From assembly GCF_035609205.1 (NCBI RefSeq), contig NZ_CP141184.1:3376501-3440500 (forward strand): a stretch of 64,000 bases of DNA, in the 5' to 3' direction. Source of the stretch: Hymenobacter sp. GOD-10R (GTDB lineage: Bacteria; Bacteroidota; Bacteroidia; Cytophagales; Hymenobacteraceae). Of the stretch, positions 32,872 to 41,375 are shown piece by piece. The notes beneath the pieces were generated by a model. That model worked only from the letters and a program-made list of their open reading frames with translations. It was not told the DNA's origin and did not search any database. The first letter of the stretch is position 1. The number at the start of each line of letters is the position of its first letter. The position numbers and the translations under genes are program-made.

Positions 32872-33435
32872 TCATTTGAGCTTGGCTCGGACACGGCTTA
32901 ATGTGACTTGCGTAATGCCTAGGTACGATGCAATGTGGCCCAACGCTACGCGCTGGAGCAAGTGCGGACTGTGCGCCAACAGGTCCGCATAGCGCTCCTC
33001 GGCCGTGCGAAACTGCCGGGCAATAAACTGCTGTTCCGCCTGCCGCCAGACGCGTTCTACCAGTACCCGCCCCCAATTGGCTAGGTGTAAGTCGGTGCGA
33101 TACAGGTCTTGCAACGCCTGCATGGGGAGCCGAAACAGGCCGCTATCTTCTAACAGTTCAATGGTCTCGTAGCTTACGGCTTGCTCCGTGTAGCCCCGAA
33201 TCGACACCAGGACGGCCCCTGCTTCCGAAAACCAGAAGGTTACCTCCCGGTCTGCGCGCCGGGCATAGACCCGTGCTAGGCCGTGCTGCAAGACGTAGAC
33301 GAATTGAGCTAGGGTATCATCCCGAAACAAGCAAGTGCCCTTCGGCAACGCCACATATTCGGCTAACGCCAGCAGCTTGTCGAGCGAGGCCGGAGGCAAT
33401 GGATACGTAGCGTGCAAAATTTCCGGTAAGCTCAT
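32872..33435 (-). CDS. Crp/Fnr family transcriptional regulator (paralogue 5)
   Basis: 187 residues on the minus strand. The cyclic-nucleotide fold is recognisable (LPKGTCLFRDDTLAQFVYVL, HGLARVYARRADREVTFWFS), and the C-terminal helix-turn-helix is GHIASYLGITQVTLSRVRAK. At the base-reading position where FNR and paralogues 1-4 have Glu, this protein has Val (V177), while Ser180 and Arg181 are kept, so its DNA site should differ. It is divergent from a GNAT acetyltransferase gene across 104 bp, in which I see no TTGAY or TTACC box. Confidence 0.92.
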   Translation of the reverse strand: MSLPEILHATYPLPPASLDKLLALAEYVALPKGTCLFRDDTLAQFVYVLQHGLARVYARRADREVTFWFSEAGAVLVSIRGYTEQAVSYETIELLEDSGLFRLPMQALQDLYRTDLHLANWGRVLVERVWRQAEQQFIARQFRTAEERYADLLAHSPHLLQRVALGHIASYLGITQVTLSRVRAKLK

Positions 33436-33539
33436 GCGTAGTCGAGTAGTGGAATGGAGCTAGCATGCAACGGCTATGCCCCTGCGCCTGCCCAAAGAAA
33501 CTAGAATAACAACACAGTAAGTGAACCCGCAAAAGCAAC

Positions 33540-34100
33540 ATGGAACCCATCACTATTAACCAAGCCGGTTTGTCCGACCTTGACCGCTTACAGCAGATCG
33601 GCCGCCAGACGTTTTTTGAGACGTTCGCCGCCAGTAATTCTGAGCAGAATATGCAGACCTATCTAGCTGAAGGTTTTTCCAGTGAAAAGCTGACTGCTGA
33701 GCTGCGAGAACCACACTCGGCCTTTTACTTCGCCGAGCAGGCAGGCCGCGTTATCGGGTATCTGAAGGTAAACACTGGACCAGCTCAAACGGAGCAGCAA
33801 GCCGCCCACGCTCTCGAAATCGAGCGCATCTACGTCCTGCACGAATTTCACGGACAGCGCGTTGGCCAACAGCTCTACGAGCAGGCCCTGACTCTTGCGC
33901 AGCAGGCGCAAGCGGAATACGTGTGGCTCGGGGTGTGGGAAGAAAACCCGCGGGCCATTCGCTTCTACCAGAAAAACGGCTTTGTCGAGTTCGACAAGCA
34001 TGTATTTAAGCTAGGCGACGACGTGCAGACTGACATCTTAATGAAGTTAGACTTGCCAAGCAACCGCCACCCCGTAATGCCAAAAAGCAGCTCTTTCTAG
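33540..34100 (+). CDS. GNAT family N-acetyltransferase
   Basis: 186 residues. The GNAT fold is visible: AEQAGRVIGYLKVN (beta 4 strand), ALEIERIYVLHEFHGQRVGQ with the acetyl-CoA loop Q/RxxGxG/A, and YVWLGVWEENPRAIRFYQKN followed by GF, the C-terminal signature of the RimI-like group. The last 15 residues (after MKLDLPSN) are probably an unstructured tail. It is divergently transcribed from the Crp/Fnr paralogue 5 gene. Acceptor unknown. A hairpin terminator follows at 34341. Confidence 0.92.
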   Translation: MEPITINQAGLSDLDRLQQIGRQTFFETFAASNSEQNMQTYLAEGFSSEKLTAELREPHSAFYFAEQAGRVIGYLKVNTGPAQTEQQAAHALEIERIYVLHEFHGQRVGQQLYEQALTLAQQAQAEYVWLGVWEENPRAIRFYQKNGFVEFDKHVFKLGDDVQTDILMKLDLPSNRHPVMPKSSSF

Positions 34101-34340
34101 CCCTGCTGGTGCTGAGTACGGGCTTTTGGGCATTTCCTAGGCCGAGGTAATGGATATCGTCCTCTTCAGCTTTTTGGTTTACAAATTCGTCATAGCGGCT
34201 GGGACTCGGCAAATTTCTGTCACTTAGAGGCACATTTCTAAGCGCTAATCTGAGTCTGGGGGTTGACGCAAAAGCCGGTGATACGGACGTGCGCTTTCTA
34301 ATGGACCCACCTGATGAGCGCCTTCATCCCACCCCTGCGC

Positions 34341-34373
34341 TCGCAGGGCAACTTCAGCTGAGTTGCCCTGCGA
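34341..34373. terminator. Intergenic hairpin between convergent genes
   Basis: TCGCAGGGCAACT (34341-34353) pairs with AGTTGCCCTGCGA (34361-34373) around a 7-nt centre, followed by a short T-run. It lies between the acetyltransferase gene (plus) and the SDR gene (minus) and probably terminates both. The 240 bp before it hold no other feature. Confidence 0.78.
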
Positions 34374-34400
34374 ATACTTTTGGCGGCAAGGGTGCCTGGG

Positions 34401-35135
34401 CTACCAGGGACTTTCGGTTTCGCCGGCCGGTGCATCCCGGCTAAAGTACTTGCCGGTGGGCCCGTCAGCGCCGAGGGTGGCGTACTGCGCCACAAACTGA
34501 GCCGCATCCGTTACCGCCCCGCCTTGGTAACCGGTAAAATCGGTGGCCGTTTGCCCCGGATCTACGGCGTTGACTTTGAAGCCCTGCTCGCGCAGCTCGT
34601 CCGCCAGAAAGACGGTATAGGCATTCAGTGCCGTCTTAGAGGAGCCGTAGGCCGCTAGTTTATAAGGTGCATGGATCCACGTCGGGTCGCTTTGCAACGT
34701 CAGGGAGGCCAAGCCCGAGGTGATGTTGACAACAACAGGCACCGGCGCGCTCTTAAGCAAACCGAGGAAGGCTTGCGTTACCTCAATGGCGCCGAAGAAG
34801 TTGGTCTCGAAGACTTCCCGTAGCTGATCGAGGCTGGTCTCGGAGGCGTGTTGCGGCAGCTGACCCAGTACGCCGGCATTGTTAATCAATCCATCCAGGA
34901 CGGTAGTCTTCTCCCGGATCGTCTTTTCGGCGGCCTGAATGGAGGCTTTATCGCAGACATCAAGTTGAACGGCTTCGACGTGGGCGAGACCAGTCTCGGC
35001 TAGGTGGGCCACGGCCTGCTGCCCTTTAGCTAGGTCCCGGCAGCCGAGGAACACAAAATAGCCTTGTTGTGCTAACTGCCGAGCGGTTTCCAAGCCAATA
35101 CTTTTATTGGCCCCGGTAATGAGGACATGTTTCAT
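34401..35135 (-). CDS. Short-chain dehydrogenase/reductase (SDR)
   Basis: 244 residues on the minus strand. Cofactor motif GANKSIGLETARQLAQQG, NNAG in LDGLINNAGVLGQ, catalytic segment VVNITSGLASLTLQ and YGSSKTALNAYT (YxxxK). It resembles carbonyl-reductase-like SDRs that begin TGANKGIG. The promoter has a TTACC-N4-GGTAA box and GACCTTTG element (35163-35206). The same arrangement stands before the adjacent Crp/Fnr gene, so that regulator (35312-35914) is the likely controller. It ends at the shared terminator at 34341. Confidence 0.93.
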   Translation of the reverse strand: MKHVLITGANKSIGLETARQLAQQGYFVFLGCRDLAKGQQAVAHLAETGLAHVEAVQLDVCDKASIQAAEKTIREKTTVLDGLINNAGVLGQLPQHASETSLDQLREVFETNFFGAIEVTQAFLGLLKSAPVPVVVNITSGLASLTLQSDPTWIHAPYKLAAYGSSKTALNAYTVFLADELREQGFKVNAVDPGQTATDFTGYQGGAVTDAAQFVAQYATLGADGPTGKYFSRDAPAGETESPW

Positions 35136-35162
35136 GCGTTGTGCGAAAGGTTAAGTACAGCG

Positions 35163-35206
35163 CAAAGGTCCCGTAGCCGCTGGACAGCCTACTTACCTTT
35201 TGGTAA
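35163..35206 (-). promoter_or_regulatory. TTACC-N4-GGTAA box and -7 element of the SDR gene
   Basis: TTACCTTTTGGTAA (35193-35206) is a palindrome centred at 35199.5. On the minus strand GACCTTTG (plus coordinates 35163-35170) is centred 33 bp downstream of it, 28 bp before the SDR start codon. The same pair with the same spacing occurs at 35963-36006. Confidence 0.75.
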
Positions 35207-35311
35207 TTTACGGCGGCGTGTACCTATTTAACTCGCGCCGTTGCCTTACGCCAACCCGTAGCGTACCCGTGCAAAAGGACAGCAAACGCTGAGGGCATCG
35301 CACCAAACAGA

Positions 35312-35914
35312 TCAGTCGGCTGCTGGCTCAGAGGGCAACGTACCTAGGTGGCGGCGAATACGACTCAGCGACTGCGGCGTCACTCCAATATAGGAAGCTA
35401 GGTGCGCGAGCGGAATACGATTGGCTAGGCCCGGGAACGTGGTCAGAAACTGCTCGTAGCGGGTGGTTCCGTTGGGACTCACCAGCGCGCTGCGGCGGTT
35501 CATCTTTTCCAGCAGGGCCCGCGTGAAAAGCTTCTGCTCCACTTGGGGCCACGCGACAATGGTCAGGCTCAGCTCCTGCCAAGCGGAAGCCGGGAACACG
35601 AGCACGTGTGTTTCCGTCACGGCTTGCACGTACTCGGTGGCAGGCTGCTGGAACTGATAGCTTTGCAGGTCCACCACGAAGCGGTTCTCTTCCACAAAGT
35701 ACTTGGTATGTTCGGCGCCCTCCCGGTCGAAGTAGCAGACGCGAAAAATGCCGGTCACGATAAACCCGATTTCTCGCGCCACTCGCCCAGCCTCGGAGAA
35801 ATACGCACCCGGCGGGTAGGTGCGTTCCACTGCTTGGCTGCGAATGAGTTGCAACTGCTGCGAGGTGAACGGATAGAATTGCAGCAAGAAGTGGTCGAGT
35901 GGTGAGGTGGTCAT
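35312..35914 (-). CDS. Crp/Fnr family transcriptional regulator (paralogue 6, altered recognition helix)
   Basis: 200 residues on the minus strand. The cNMP-binding fold is seen in YPPGAYFSEAGRVAREIGFI and TGIFRVCYFDREGAEHTKYF. The helix-turn-helix is AHLASYIGVTPQSLSRIRRH. The base-reading Glu of FNR and paralogues 1-4 is Gln here (Q181), with Ser184 and Arg185 kept. The box in its own promoter and in that of the neighbouring SDR is TTACC-N4-GGTAA, unlike the TTGAY boxes near the Glu-type paralogues. This suggests autoregulation and control of the SDR with a changed DNA specificity (inference). Confidence 0.93.
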   Translation of the reverse strand: MTTSPLDHFLLQFYPFTSQQLQLIRSQAVERTYPPGAYFSEAGRVAREIGFIVTGIFRVCYFDREGAEHTKYFVEENRFVVDLQSYQFQQPATEYVQAVTETHVLVFPASAWQELSLTIVAWPQVEQKLFTRALLEKMNRRSALVSPNGTTRYEQFLTTFPGLANRIPLAHLASYIGVTPQSLSRIRRHLGTLPSEPAAD

Positions 35915-35962
35915 CAGAACAAGCAGTCAGTGGGAAGGGCCTCGCAGGCAGTCGGATTGGAC

Positions 35963-36006
35963 CAAAGATCACGCCTAGGGCACTAGGAGGAATTACCATT
36001 TGGTAA
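35963..36006 (-). promoter_or_regulatory. TTACC-N4-GGTAA box and -7 element of Crp/Fnr paralogue 6
   Basis: TTACCATTTGGTAA (35993-36006) is centred at 35999.5. On the minus strand GATCTTTG (plus coordinates 35963-35970) is centred 33 bp downstream. The predicted start of transcription is near 35960, 46 bp before the start codon. This fits an autoregulated promoter. Confidence 0.75.
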
Positions 36007-36336
36007 AAACCACCGGCGCTCCGTTCCTAGGAGAGCAGGGCGTATGTTCCGCCGAGAAAGACGCTGCCCCTAGTTGAGGCAGGCCTTAGGGAAGGGCAAG
36101 AGCCGAATTATTCGGTGGGTAGGTAAGTGGGTTCTACTCGTGCCGACGAAGGCAGTTGGTCGGCTAAGTAGCTAGCTACCAACCATACATTTCGCACGTT
36201 ACGCCCAAAAAAGCAGCAGCGCAATCGTACAACGTAGTATCTTGCCCCACTGTGCTGACAACGCCAGTGGTAGCTAAGTGTTTCTACTTCTCGTATAGCA
36301 CGCCTACAATAGGCACCTATCTTCTTCGCCTAGTCC
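36007..36336. other. Intergenic region, no gene recognised
   Basis: 330 bp between the divergent Crp/Fnr promoter and the multi-PAS kinase gene. I see one short palindrome (CCGAATTATTCGG near 36103) but no TAnnTTTG element with a box, and no coding sequence with family similarity. Confidence 0.5.
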
Positions 36337-38910
36337 TTGCCTGTGCTTACGTCCTCCCCTGAAGATTTTCTACACGATGCTGCTTTAGCCGCCCGCCTAT
36401 TCCCCGGCGGTGGTGAGATGGGACAGCGCATCCGCGAGCTAGATTGGTCGACCACATTGCTAGGTCCAGTGGCCGGCTGGCCCCAAAGCTTGCGTACCGC
36501 CGTGCGCATTATGCTCGCCTCTCATTTTCCCATGATGGTGCATTGGGGCCCAGAGTTGGTGCATTTCTACAACGATGGGTACGCAGCTATCCTGCAAGAC
36601 AAGCACCCCGGCGCTTTGGGGCAACCCGCGCAGCCCTGGTGGGGGGAGATTTGGTCGTTTCTGACACCGATCTTCGAGCGGGTACGAGCCGGCGAAACCA
36701 CCTATTTCGAAAACCAGCTCGTGGAGCCTAATCGCCAGGGGTTTATCGAAGAAGTCTATTTCACCTTCTCGCACAGCCCCTTGTATGACGAGGCTGATCA
36801 GATAGCAGGCATTCTGGCTACGGCTATTGAAACAACGTCAACCGTCATCAACGAGCGGCGCCTGGCGATGCTAAGCCACCTGACGGCGCTCACGGCCTTG
36901 TCGACGCAGCCCGAGGAGGCAGTTCAACATCTGATTGCGGCCTTGTCTACCAACCCAGCGGATGTGCCGTTTGCGTTGCTCTACACGCACGAGGCAGCTG
37001 CGCCGCACGCTCATTTACAGGCCTGGTATGGCCTGCCCGCTGGGGAGCCCACCGCGCCCGCCACGGTGGCCGTGGCGCCGCCCAGCGACCTAGGTTGGCC
37101 CATTGCTGATGTGCTCCGGCAAGAAAGTCCGGTGCTGGTACCCTCCCTCGCAGCGCGTTTCAACCCGTGGCCAGCAGACGATTGGCCCGAAGCGCCCATT
37201 CAGGCCTTGCTGCTCCCGTTGCCAGTTGATAATGGTAGCGAACAAACGACAACCGTGCTCATCGTCGGGCTGAGCGCCCGGCGCCCGTGGGACGAAGCCT
37301 ACCGCTCTTTTTTTGGCTTAGTAGCCGAGTATGCTGGCCGTGGCTTAACGCACGCTGCTGCCACGTATACGGCGCAACGCCGCGCCCAAGAGCGTCAGGA
37401 CTTGTACCATATCTTTGAGCAAGCACCGGTGGCCATTGCGCTGCTACGTGCACCAGACCACCGCATCGACTACTTCAACCCGGCCTTCCAGCAGCTTTTT
37501 CCAGCCGACCGCTTGCCAGGACGAACCCTAAAGGAAACCTACCCCGATTTCGTAGCACGCGGAACCATCGCCCATCTCGACCAAGTGTATACGACCGGTA
37601 AAACCTACACCGACACCGAGTTGCCGCTCGTAGTGCCCGCGGGACTTGATGACTCCTTGGAAACACGCTACTTCAATTTAATCTACCAAGCCTACCGTGA
37701 GCAGGGCCTTATTGCAGGAGTAGCCGCCTTTTTCTTGGACGTAACGGCGCAAGTGTTGCTACAGCAACAGCGGGAGGCGCAACAAGCTGAGCTAGAGCGC
37801 TTGTTTGAGCAAGCTCCCTTCGCCATTGCGATCCTGCGCGGGCCTACATTCGTCGTGGAACTGGCAAACGCCGCTATGGGTCAGATTTGGGGCCCTTCGT
37901 CGGCCCACGTACTAAGCCGCCCCTATTTTGAGGCCATACCCGAAGCAGCAGCCCCGGGCTTAGAGCAAATTCTAACGAACGTACTAACGACGGGCACCGC
38001 CTTCTTTGTGACCGAAGCACCCATCAGCTTGGTGCACTCCACTACTGGGCTCCCGGAGCAGGGCTACGTAAACTTTGGATTCCACCCCCTCTATGGCGAA
38101 AATGGCCACGTATCGGGTGTCATTGCCATTGGCATTGAAGCAACAGAGCAGGTCCAAGCTCGCCAGCGAGTACAGGCACTCAACGAGGAACTGCATACCA
38201 TCAACGAGCACCTCCAGCGGACCAATGCAGACCTAGACACCTTCGTGTACACGGCCTCCCATGATCTAAAGGCGCCCATCACGAACATCGAAGGACTGCT
38301 GCATATGTTACAAGCGGAGCTACCTGTCGAACAACGCAATGACACGGTGGAATATGTCCTCACTCTCATCCAAGATGCTATTGAGCGCTTCCGCACTACC
38401 CTATCCCATCTCACCGAGGTTACTCGCTTGCAGGAAGGAGTCGAGCCAGCGGAAGCAGTGGACCTAGGCAGCCTTATTGAGGGGGTGCAACTAGACCTAG
38501 CTCCGCTTTTAGCCGTGACGCCCGCACAAATAGACGTAGTCGTCACGGACTGCGCATTGCTACAGGTACCCGCCAAAACGTTACGTTCAGTGATCTACAA
38601 CTTGTTAAGCAATGCGCTCAAGTACCAACATCCCGAACGATTGCCGCACATTGTTATTCGGTGCCAACAAAACGAGCAAGAAGTAGAACTGAGCGTAGAA
38701 GACAACGGCCTCGGAATTGACTTGGAGCACCAAACCGAGCTATTTGGTATGTTCCGCCGCTACCACACGCACGTGGATGGAGCAGGCGTTGGGCTCTATA
38801 TGGTTAAACGGATGGTGGAGCAAGCCGGTGGGCATGTTGCCGTACGGAGCCAACCAGGGGTGGGAAGCACCTTCAGCGTATTCTTTCCGCTGCCCGCAGA
38901 AAGCCGTTGA
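36337..38910 (+). CDS. Multi-PAS sensor histidine kinase
   Basis: 857 residues from a TTG at 36337; a GTG at 36343 is equally possible and an ATG at 36418 is a third option. Order: an N-terminal PAS-like module with the signature LDWSTTLLGPVAGWPQSLRT, a GAF-like region (about 185-345), PAS domains at about 350-475 and 485-610 (both starting FEQAPVAIALLR / FEQAPFAIAILR), a short coiled coil, then HisKA (FVYTASHDLKAPITNIEGLL, phospho-acceptor H642) and HATPase (NLLSNALKYQH, DNGLGI, GAGVGLYMVKRMV). No membrane helix, so a cytoplasmic sensor. No response regulator is adjacent. Confidence 0.93.
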   Translation: MPVLTSSPEDFLHDAALAARLFPGGGEMGQRIRELDWSTTLLGPVAGWPQSLRTAVRIMLASHFPMMVHWGPELVHFYNDGYAAILQDKHPGALGQPAQPWWGEIWSFLTPIFERVRAGETTYFENQLVEPNRQGFIEEVYFTFSHSPLYDEADQIAGILATAIETTSTVINERRLAMLSHLTALTALSTQPEEAVQHLIAALSTNPADVPFALLYTHEAAAPHAHLQAWYGLPAGEPTAPATVAVAPPSDLGWPIADVLRQESPVLVPSLAARFNPWPADDWPEAPIQALLLPLPVDNGSEQTTTVLIVGLSARRPWDEAYRSFFGLVAEYAGRGLTHAAATYTAQRRAQERQDLYHIFEQAPVAIALLRAPDHRIDYFNPAFQQLFPADRLPGRTLKETYPDFVARGTIAHLDQVYTTGKTYTDTELPLVVPAGLDDSLETRYFNLIYQAYREQGLIAGVAAFFLDVTAQVLLQQQREAQQAELERLFEQAPFAIAILRGPTFVVELANAAMGQIWGPSSAHVLSRPYFEAIPEAAAPGLEQILTNVLTTGTAFFVTEAPISLVHSTTGLPEQGYVNFGFHPLYGENGHVSGVIAIGIEATEQVQARQRVQALNEELHTINEHLQRTNADLDTFVYTASHDLKAPITNIEGLLHMLQAELPVEQRNDTVEYVLTLIQDAIERFRTTLSHLTEVTRLQEGVEPAEAVDLGSLIEGVQLDLAPLLAVTPAQIDVVVTDCALLQVPAKTLRSVIYNLLSNALKYQHPERLPHIVIRCQQNEQEVELSVEDNGLGIDLEHQTELFGMFRRYHTHVDGAGVGLYMVKRMVEQAGGHVAVRSQPGVGSTFSVFFPLPAESR

Positions 38911-39121
38911 GTACAGAATCTTACTCTCCAACTACGGGCGAGCCCAGAAGCGCGTGCTCGGCGGCTTGAGTATAATTAGTCCTATCGGAATCATTTAGTG
39001 TTGCATCCTCAAGATACGGCCGTGGGCTGTCGGCTTGCAACGATGCGGTTAGTTGTCTCCACACCTGGACCAGACTTTCCAGAAACTCCCGCTGCACCTG
39101 AAAGGCAAACTTTATCATGGC

Positions 39122-39160
39122 GCGGCGTTACCGCTGTGAGACAACCAGCGGTAACGCCGC
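39122..39160. terminator. Hairpin with 15-bp perfect stem
   Basis: GCGGCGTTACCGCTG (39122-39136) and its exact reverse complement (39146-39160) flank a 9-nt loop. It lies 211 bp after the kinase gene in a 632-bp gap (38911-39542) that otherwise contains only the palindrome at 39380 and no recognised gene. No strong T-run follows, so its role as a terminator is uncertain. Confidence 0.55.
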
Positions 39161-39379
39161 TGCTAGGCAGCGTGCGCTTCACCACCTAGTATCAAGAATA
39201 CAGACAGGTAGTACCACCGGTAGACACCTTCGTCATGCCATCCTTCGTGCCTACGCTAGCGAATGCAGGGAAGGAACAGCTACCCCACCCAACGTCATTC
39301 CACCTTATCAGCAAGGCGCATTGAGCTGCTCGTTTGGCAACGGTTTATTTCCCGTTATAGAAGCACAAGAAAATTATTT

Positions 39380-39404
39380 TGATCGTTTTATACCAAAACG
39401 ATCA
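39380..39404. promoter_or_regulatory. Palindromic operator candidate upstream of the mannose locus
   Basis: TGATCGTTTT (39380-39389) and AAAACGATCA (39395-39404) are exact inverse copies with a 5-bp centre, in a locally A/T-rich stretch 139 bp before the phosphomannose isomerase gene. No second copy is seen before the transporter or mannosidase genes. Binding by the DeoR regulator at 41376 is possible but not shown. Confidence 0.5.
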
Positions 39405-39542
39405 TTTTTATTAATAATATTCGTCATCACAAGCTTATCATCTACTTGTTAGTGCTTTTAACTAGCACGTGATGATCCTGTTCGCCTCAAGTTTAGCTGC
39501 ACAAAACGGAGGCTTCCTTTCACATTTTCAACGATTCTGCAC

Positions 39543-41318
39543 ATGCGCTCCTCTAACTATGACAAGTTTCCCTTCGTGCCGGTAACGACGAAAGAAGAGG
39601 CTTGCCAAACGGGATGGCCGGCCATTGCCGAAGCGTTGAGAGCAGCACTGTTAGCTAGGCAGGCTGTCCCTGATCAACCGCTGGTGCTAGCGGTAGAATG
39701 CTACCCTGGCACCAATTTGAGGCAACTGCAACAAGAGTTAGAGCAGGCTTTGCAGCCGGCCCAGTGCTTGGTAGCCGACGATTTGTATCGGACTCCAGCT
39801 GAAATTGACGCAATGGTGGCCGGCCCGCTCACCGATGACCCCGTCTTCGGGCGGCTCAATGGAATAACCGTAGCCGACTTTTTCGACCAGCAGAAGCTGC
39901 AAACAGTACAAGCAGCACTAACTTCAGCGGCTGGTCAATTGGTGGTAATAATAGGTACTGGGGCTACGCTGGTGTACCCAACTCCCGCCGTTGTAGTCTA
40001 CGCCGACCTAGCCCGCTGGGAAATCCAACTGCGGCAGCGGCGCGGCGAAATTGCCAACCTAGGTAGCGACAACTTCAACGAGAAAGCTAGCCTTAAGTAC
40101 AAGCGGGCCTACTTTGTGGATTGGCGGGCAGCCGACCGCTTGAAGAAGCAAGTGCTGCCCCGCGCCGACTTCCTGCTCGATACCAACGACCCCGCTGCAC
40201 CCAAACTCATCAGCGGAGCTGACCTGCGGGCTGGGCTGGCGGCAGCCGTGCAACGGCCCTTCCGGGTGGTGCCGTTCTTCGACCCAGGCCCCTGGGGTGG
40301 GCAGTGGCTGCGCGAAGTCTGTGACTTGCCCGACGGCCCGCCCAACTACGCCTGGGGCTTTGACTGCGTGCCCGAGGAAAACTCGCTGTTGCTAGGTTTT
40401 GGGGAGGCGCGCGTGGAAATCCCGAGCATCAACCTCGTTTTTGCCCATCCCCGCGAACTGCTGGGAGACGCTGTGCACGGGCGCTTCGGCACCGAGTTTC
40501 CTATTCGCTTCGACTTTCTCGATACCATGGGCGGCGGCAATCTATCGTTGCAAGTACATCCGCTCACGGAGTACGCCTACGATAAGTTTGGCCTAACTTA
40601 CACCCAAGACGAAAGCTACTATATGCTTGACGCCGAGCCGGGTGCGGTCGTGTACCTAGGTCTGAAGGAAGACGCGAATTTCCCCGCGATGCTGGCCGAC
40701 TTGCAGCGTGCTCAGGACGACAGCACGGCCCCTTTCCCCGCGGCCAAGTACATCAACGAGTTTCCGGCGCGCCCCCACGACCACTTTCTGATTCCGGCGG
40801 GCACTATTCACTGTTCGGGTGCTAATGGGATGGTGCTGGAAATTTCGGCTACTCCCTACATTTTCACCTTCAAGCTATGGGATTGGGAGCGGCTAGGTCT
40901 TGATGGTCGGCCCCGGCCCATCCACCTAGCTCACGGCGCGGCTAATATTCAGCCCGACCGCACCACGGCTTGGGTAGAGCAGCACCTCGTGAATGCTACC
41001 GAGCCTGTTGCTTCCGGCCCCGGCTGGCGGGAGGAGCGTACCGGCCTGCACGAGCGGGAATTCATCGAGACGCGCCGCCACTGGTTTACGGATGTGGTGC
41101 CGCACCACACCCACGGTGACGTACAGGTGCTCAACCTGGTGCAGGGTGCGGAAGCTATTGTCGAAAGCCCAAACGGTACTTTTGAGCCCTTCGTGGTACA
41201 CTATGCCGAGACGTTTATTGTGCCCGCGGCGGTAGGCGCCTACACCATTCGGCCCCACGGCTCGGCTGTTGGTACCGAATGCGCAACCATGAAAGCGTAC
41301 GTGCGCACGCAGGCCTAG
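39543..41318 (+). CDS. manA: Class I mannose-6-phosphate isomerase with an additional N-terminal domain
   Basis: 591 residues, against about 310-400 for ordinary ManA. It interconverts mannose 6-phosphate and fructose 6-phosphate. The type I isomerase part occupies about residues 235-591: GGNLSLQVHPLTEYAYDKFG holds the QxH metal ligands, HDHFLIPAGTIHCSGANGMV carries another His, and PYIFTFKLWDWERLG follows. The first 200 residues (PLVLAVECYPGTNLRQLQQE, LVADDLYRTPAEIDAMVAGP, VVVYADLARWEIQLR) resemble a nucleoside-kinase-like fold, but no GxxxxGK[ST] P-loop is present, so it is probably not a working kinase. It heads a mannose locus with DeoR, a transporter and GH92. Confidence 0.9.
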   Translation: MRSSNYDKFPFVPVTTKEEACQTGWPAIAEALRAALLARQAVPDQPLVLAVECYPGTNLRQLQQELEQALQPAQCLVADDLYRTPAEIDAMVAGPLTDDPVFGRLNGITVADFFDQQKLQTVQAALTSAAGQLVVIIGTGATLVYPTPAVVVYADLARWEIQLRQRRGEIANLGSDNFNEKASLKYKRAYFVDWRAADRLKKQVLPRADFLLDTNDPAAPKLISGADLRAGLAAAVQRPFRVVPFFDPGPWGGQWLREVCDLPDGPPNYAWGFDCVPEENSLLLGFGEARVEIPSINLVFAHPRELLGDAVHGRFGTEFPIRFDFLDTMGGGNLSLQVHPLTEYAYDKFGLTYTQDESYYMLDAEPGAVVYLGLKEDANFPAMLADLQRAQDDSTAPFPAAKYINEFPARPHDHFLIPAGTIHCSGANGMVLEISATPYIFTFKLWDWERLGLDGRPRPIHLAHGAANIQPDRTTAWVEQHLVNATEPVASGPGWREERTGLHEREFIETRRHWFTDVVPHHTHGDVQVLNLVQGAEAIVESPNGTFEPFVVHYAETFIVPAAVGAYTIRPHGSAVGTECATMKAYVRTQA

Positions 41319-41375
41319 GGCCACTATTCGTCGGCTAGCTTCCCCGTAGTACAATCTAAAACTCTGTTCCTAATC

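Noticed and set aside
32648..32992. 114-residue plus-strand open frame
   Set aside because: It runs antisense into the Crp/Fnr gene and has no recognisable domain; its composition looks non-coding.
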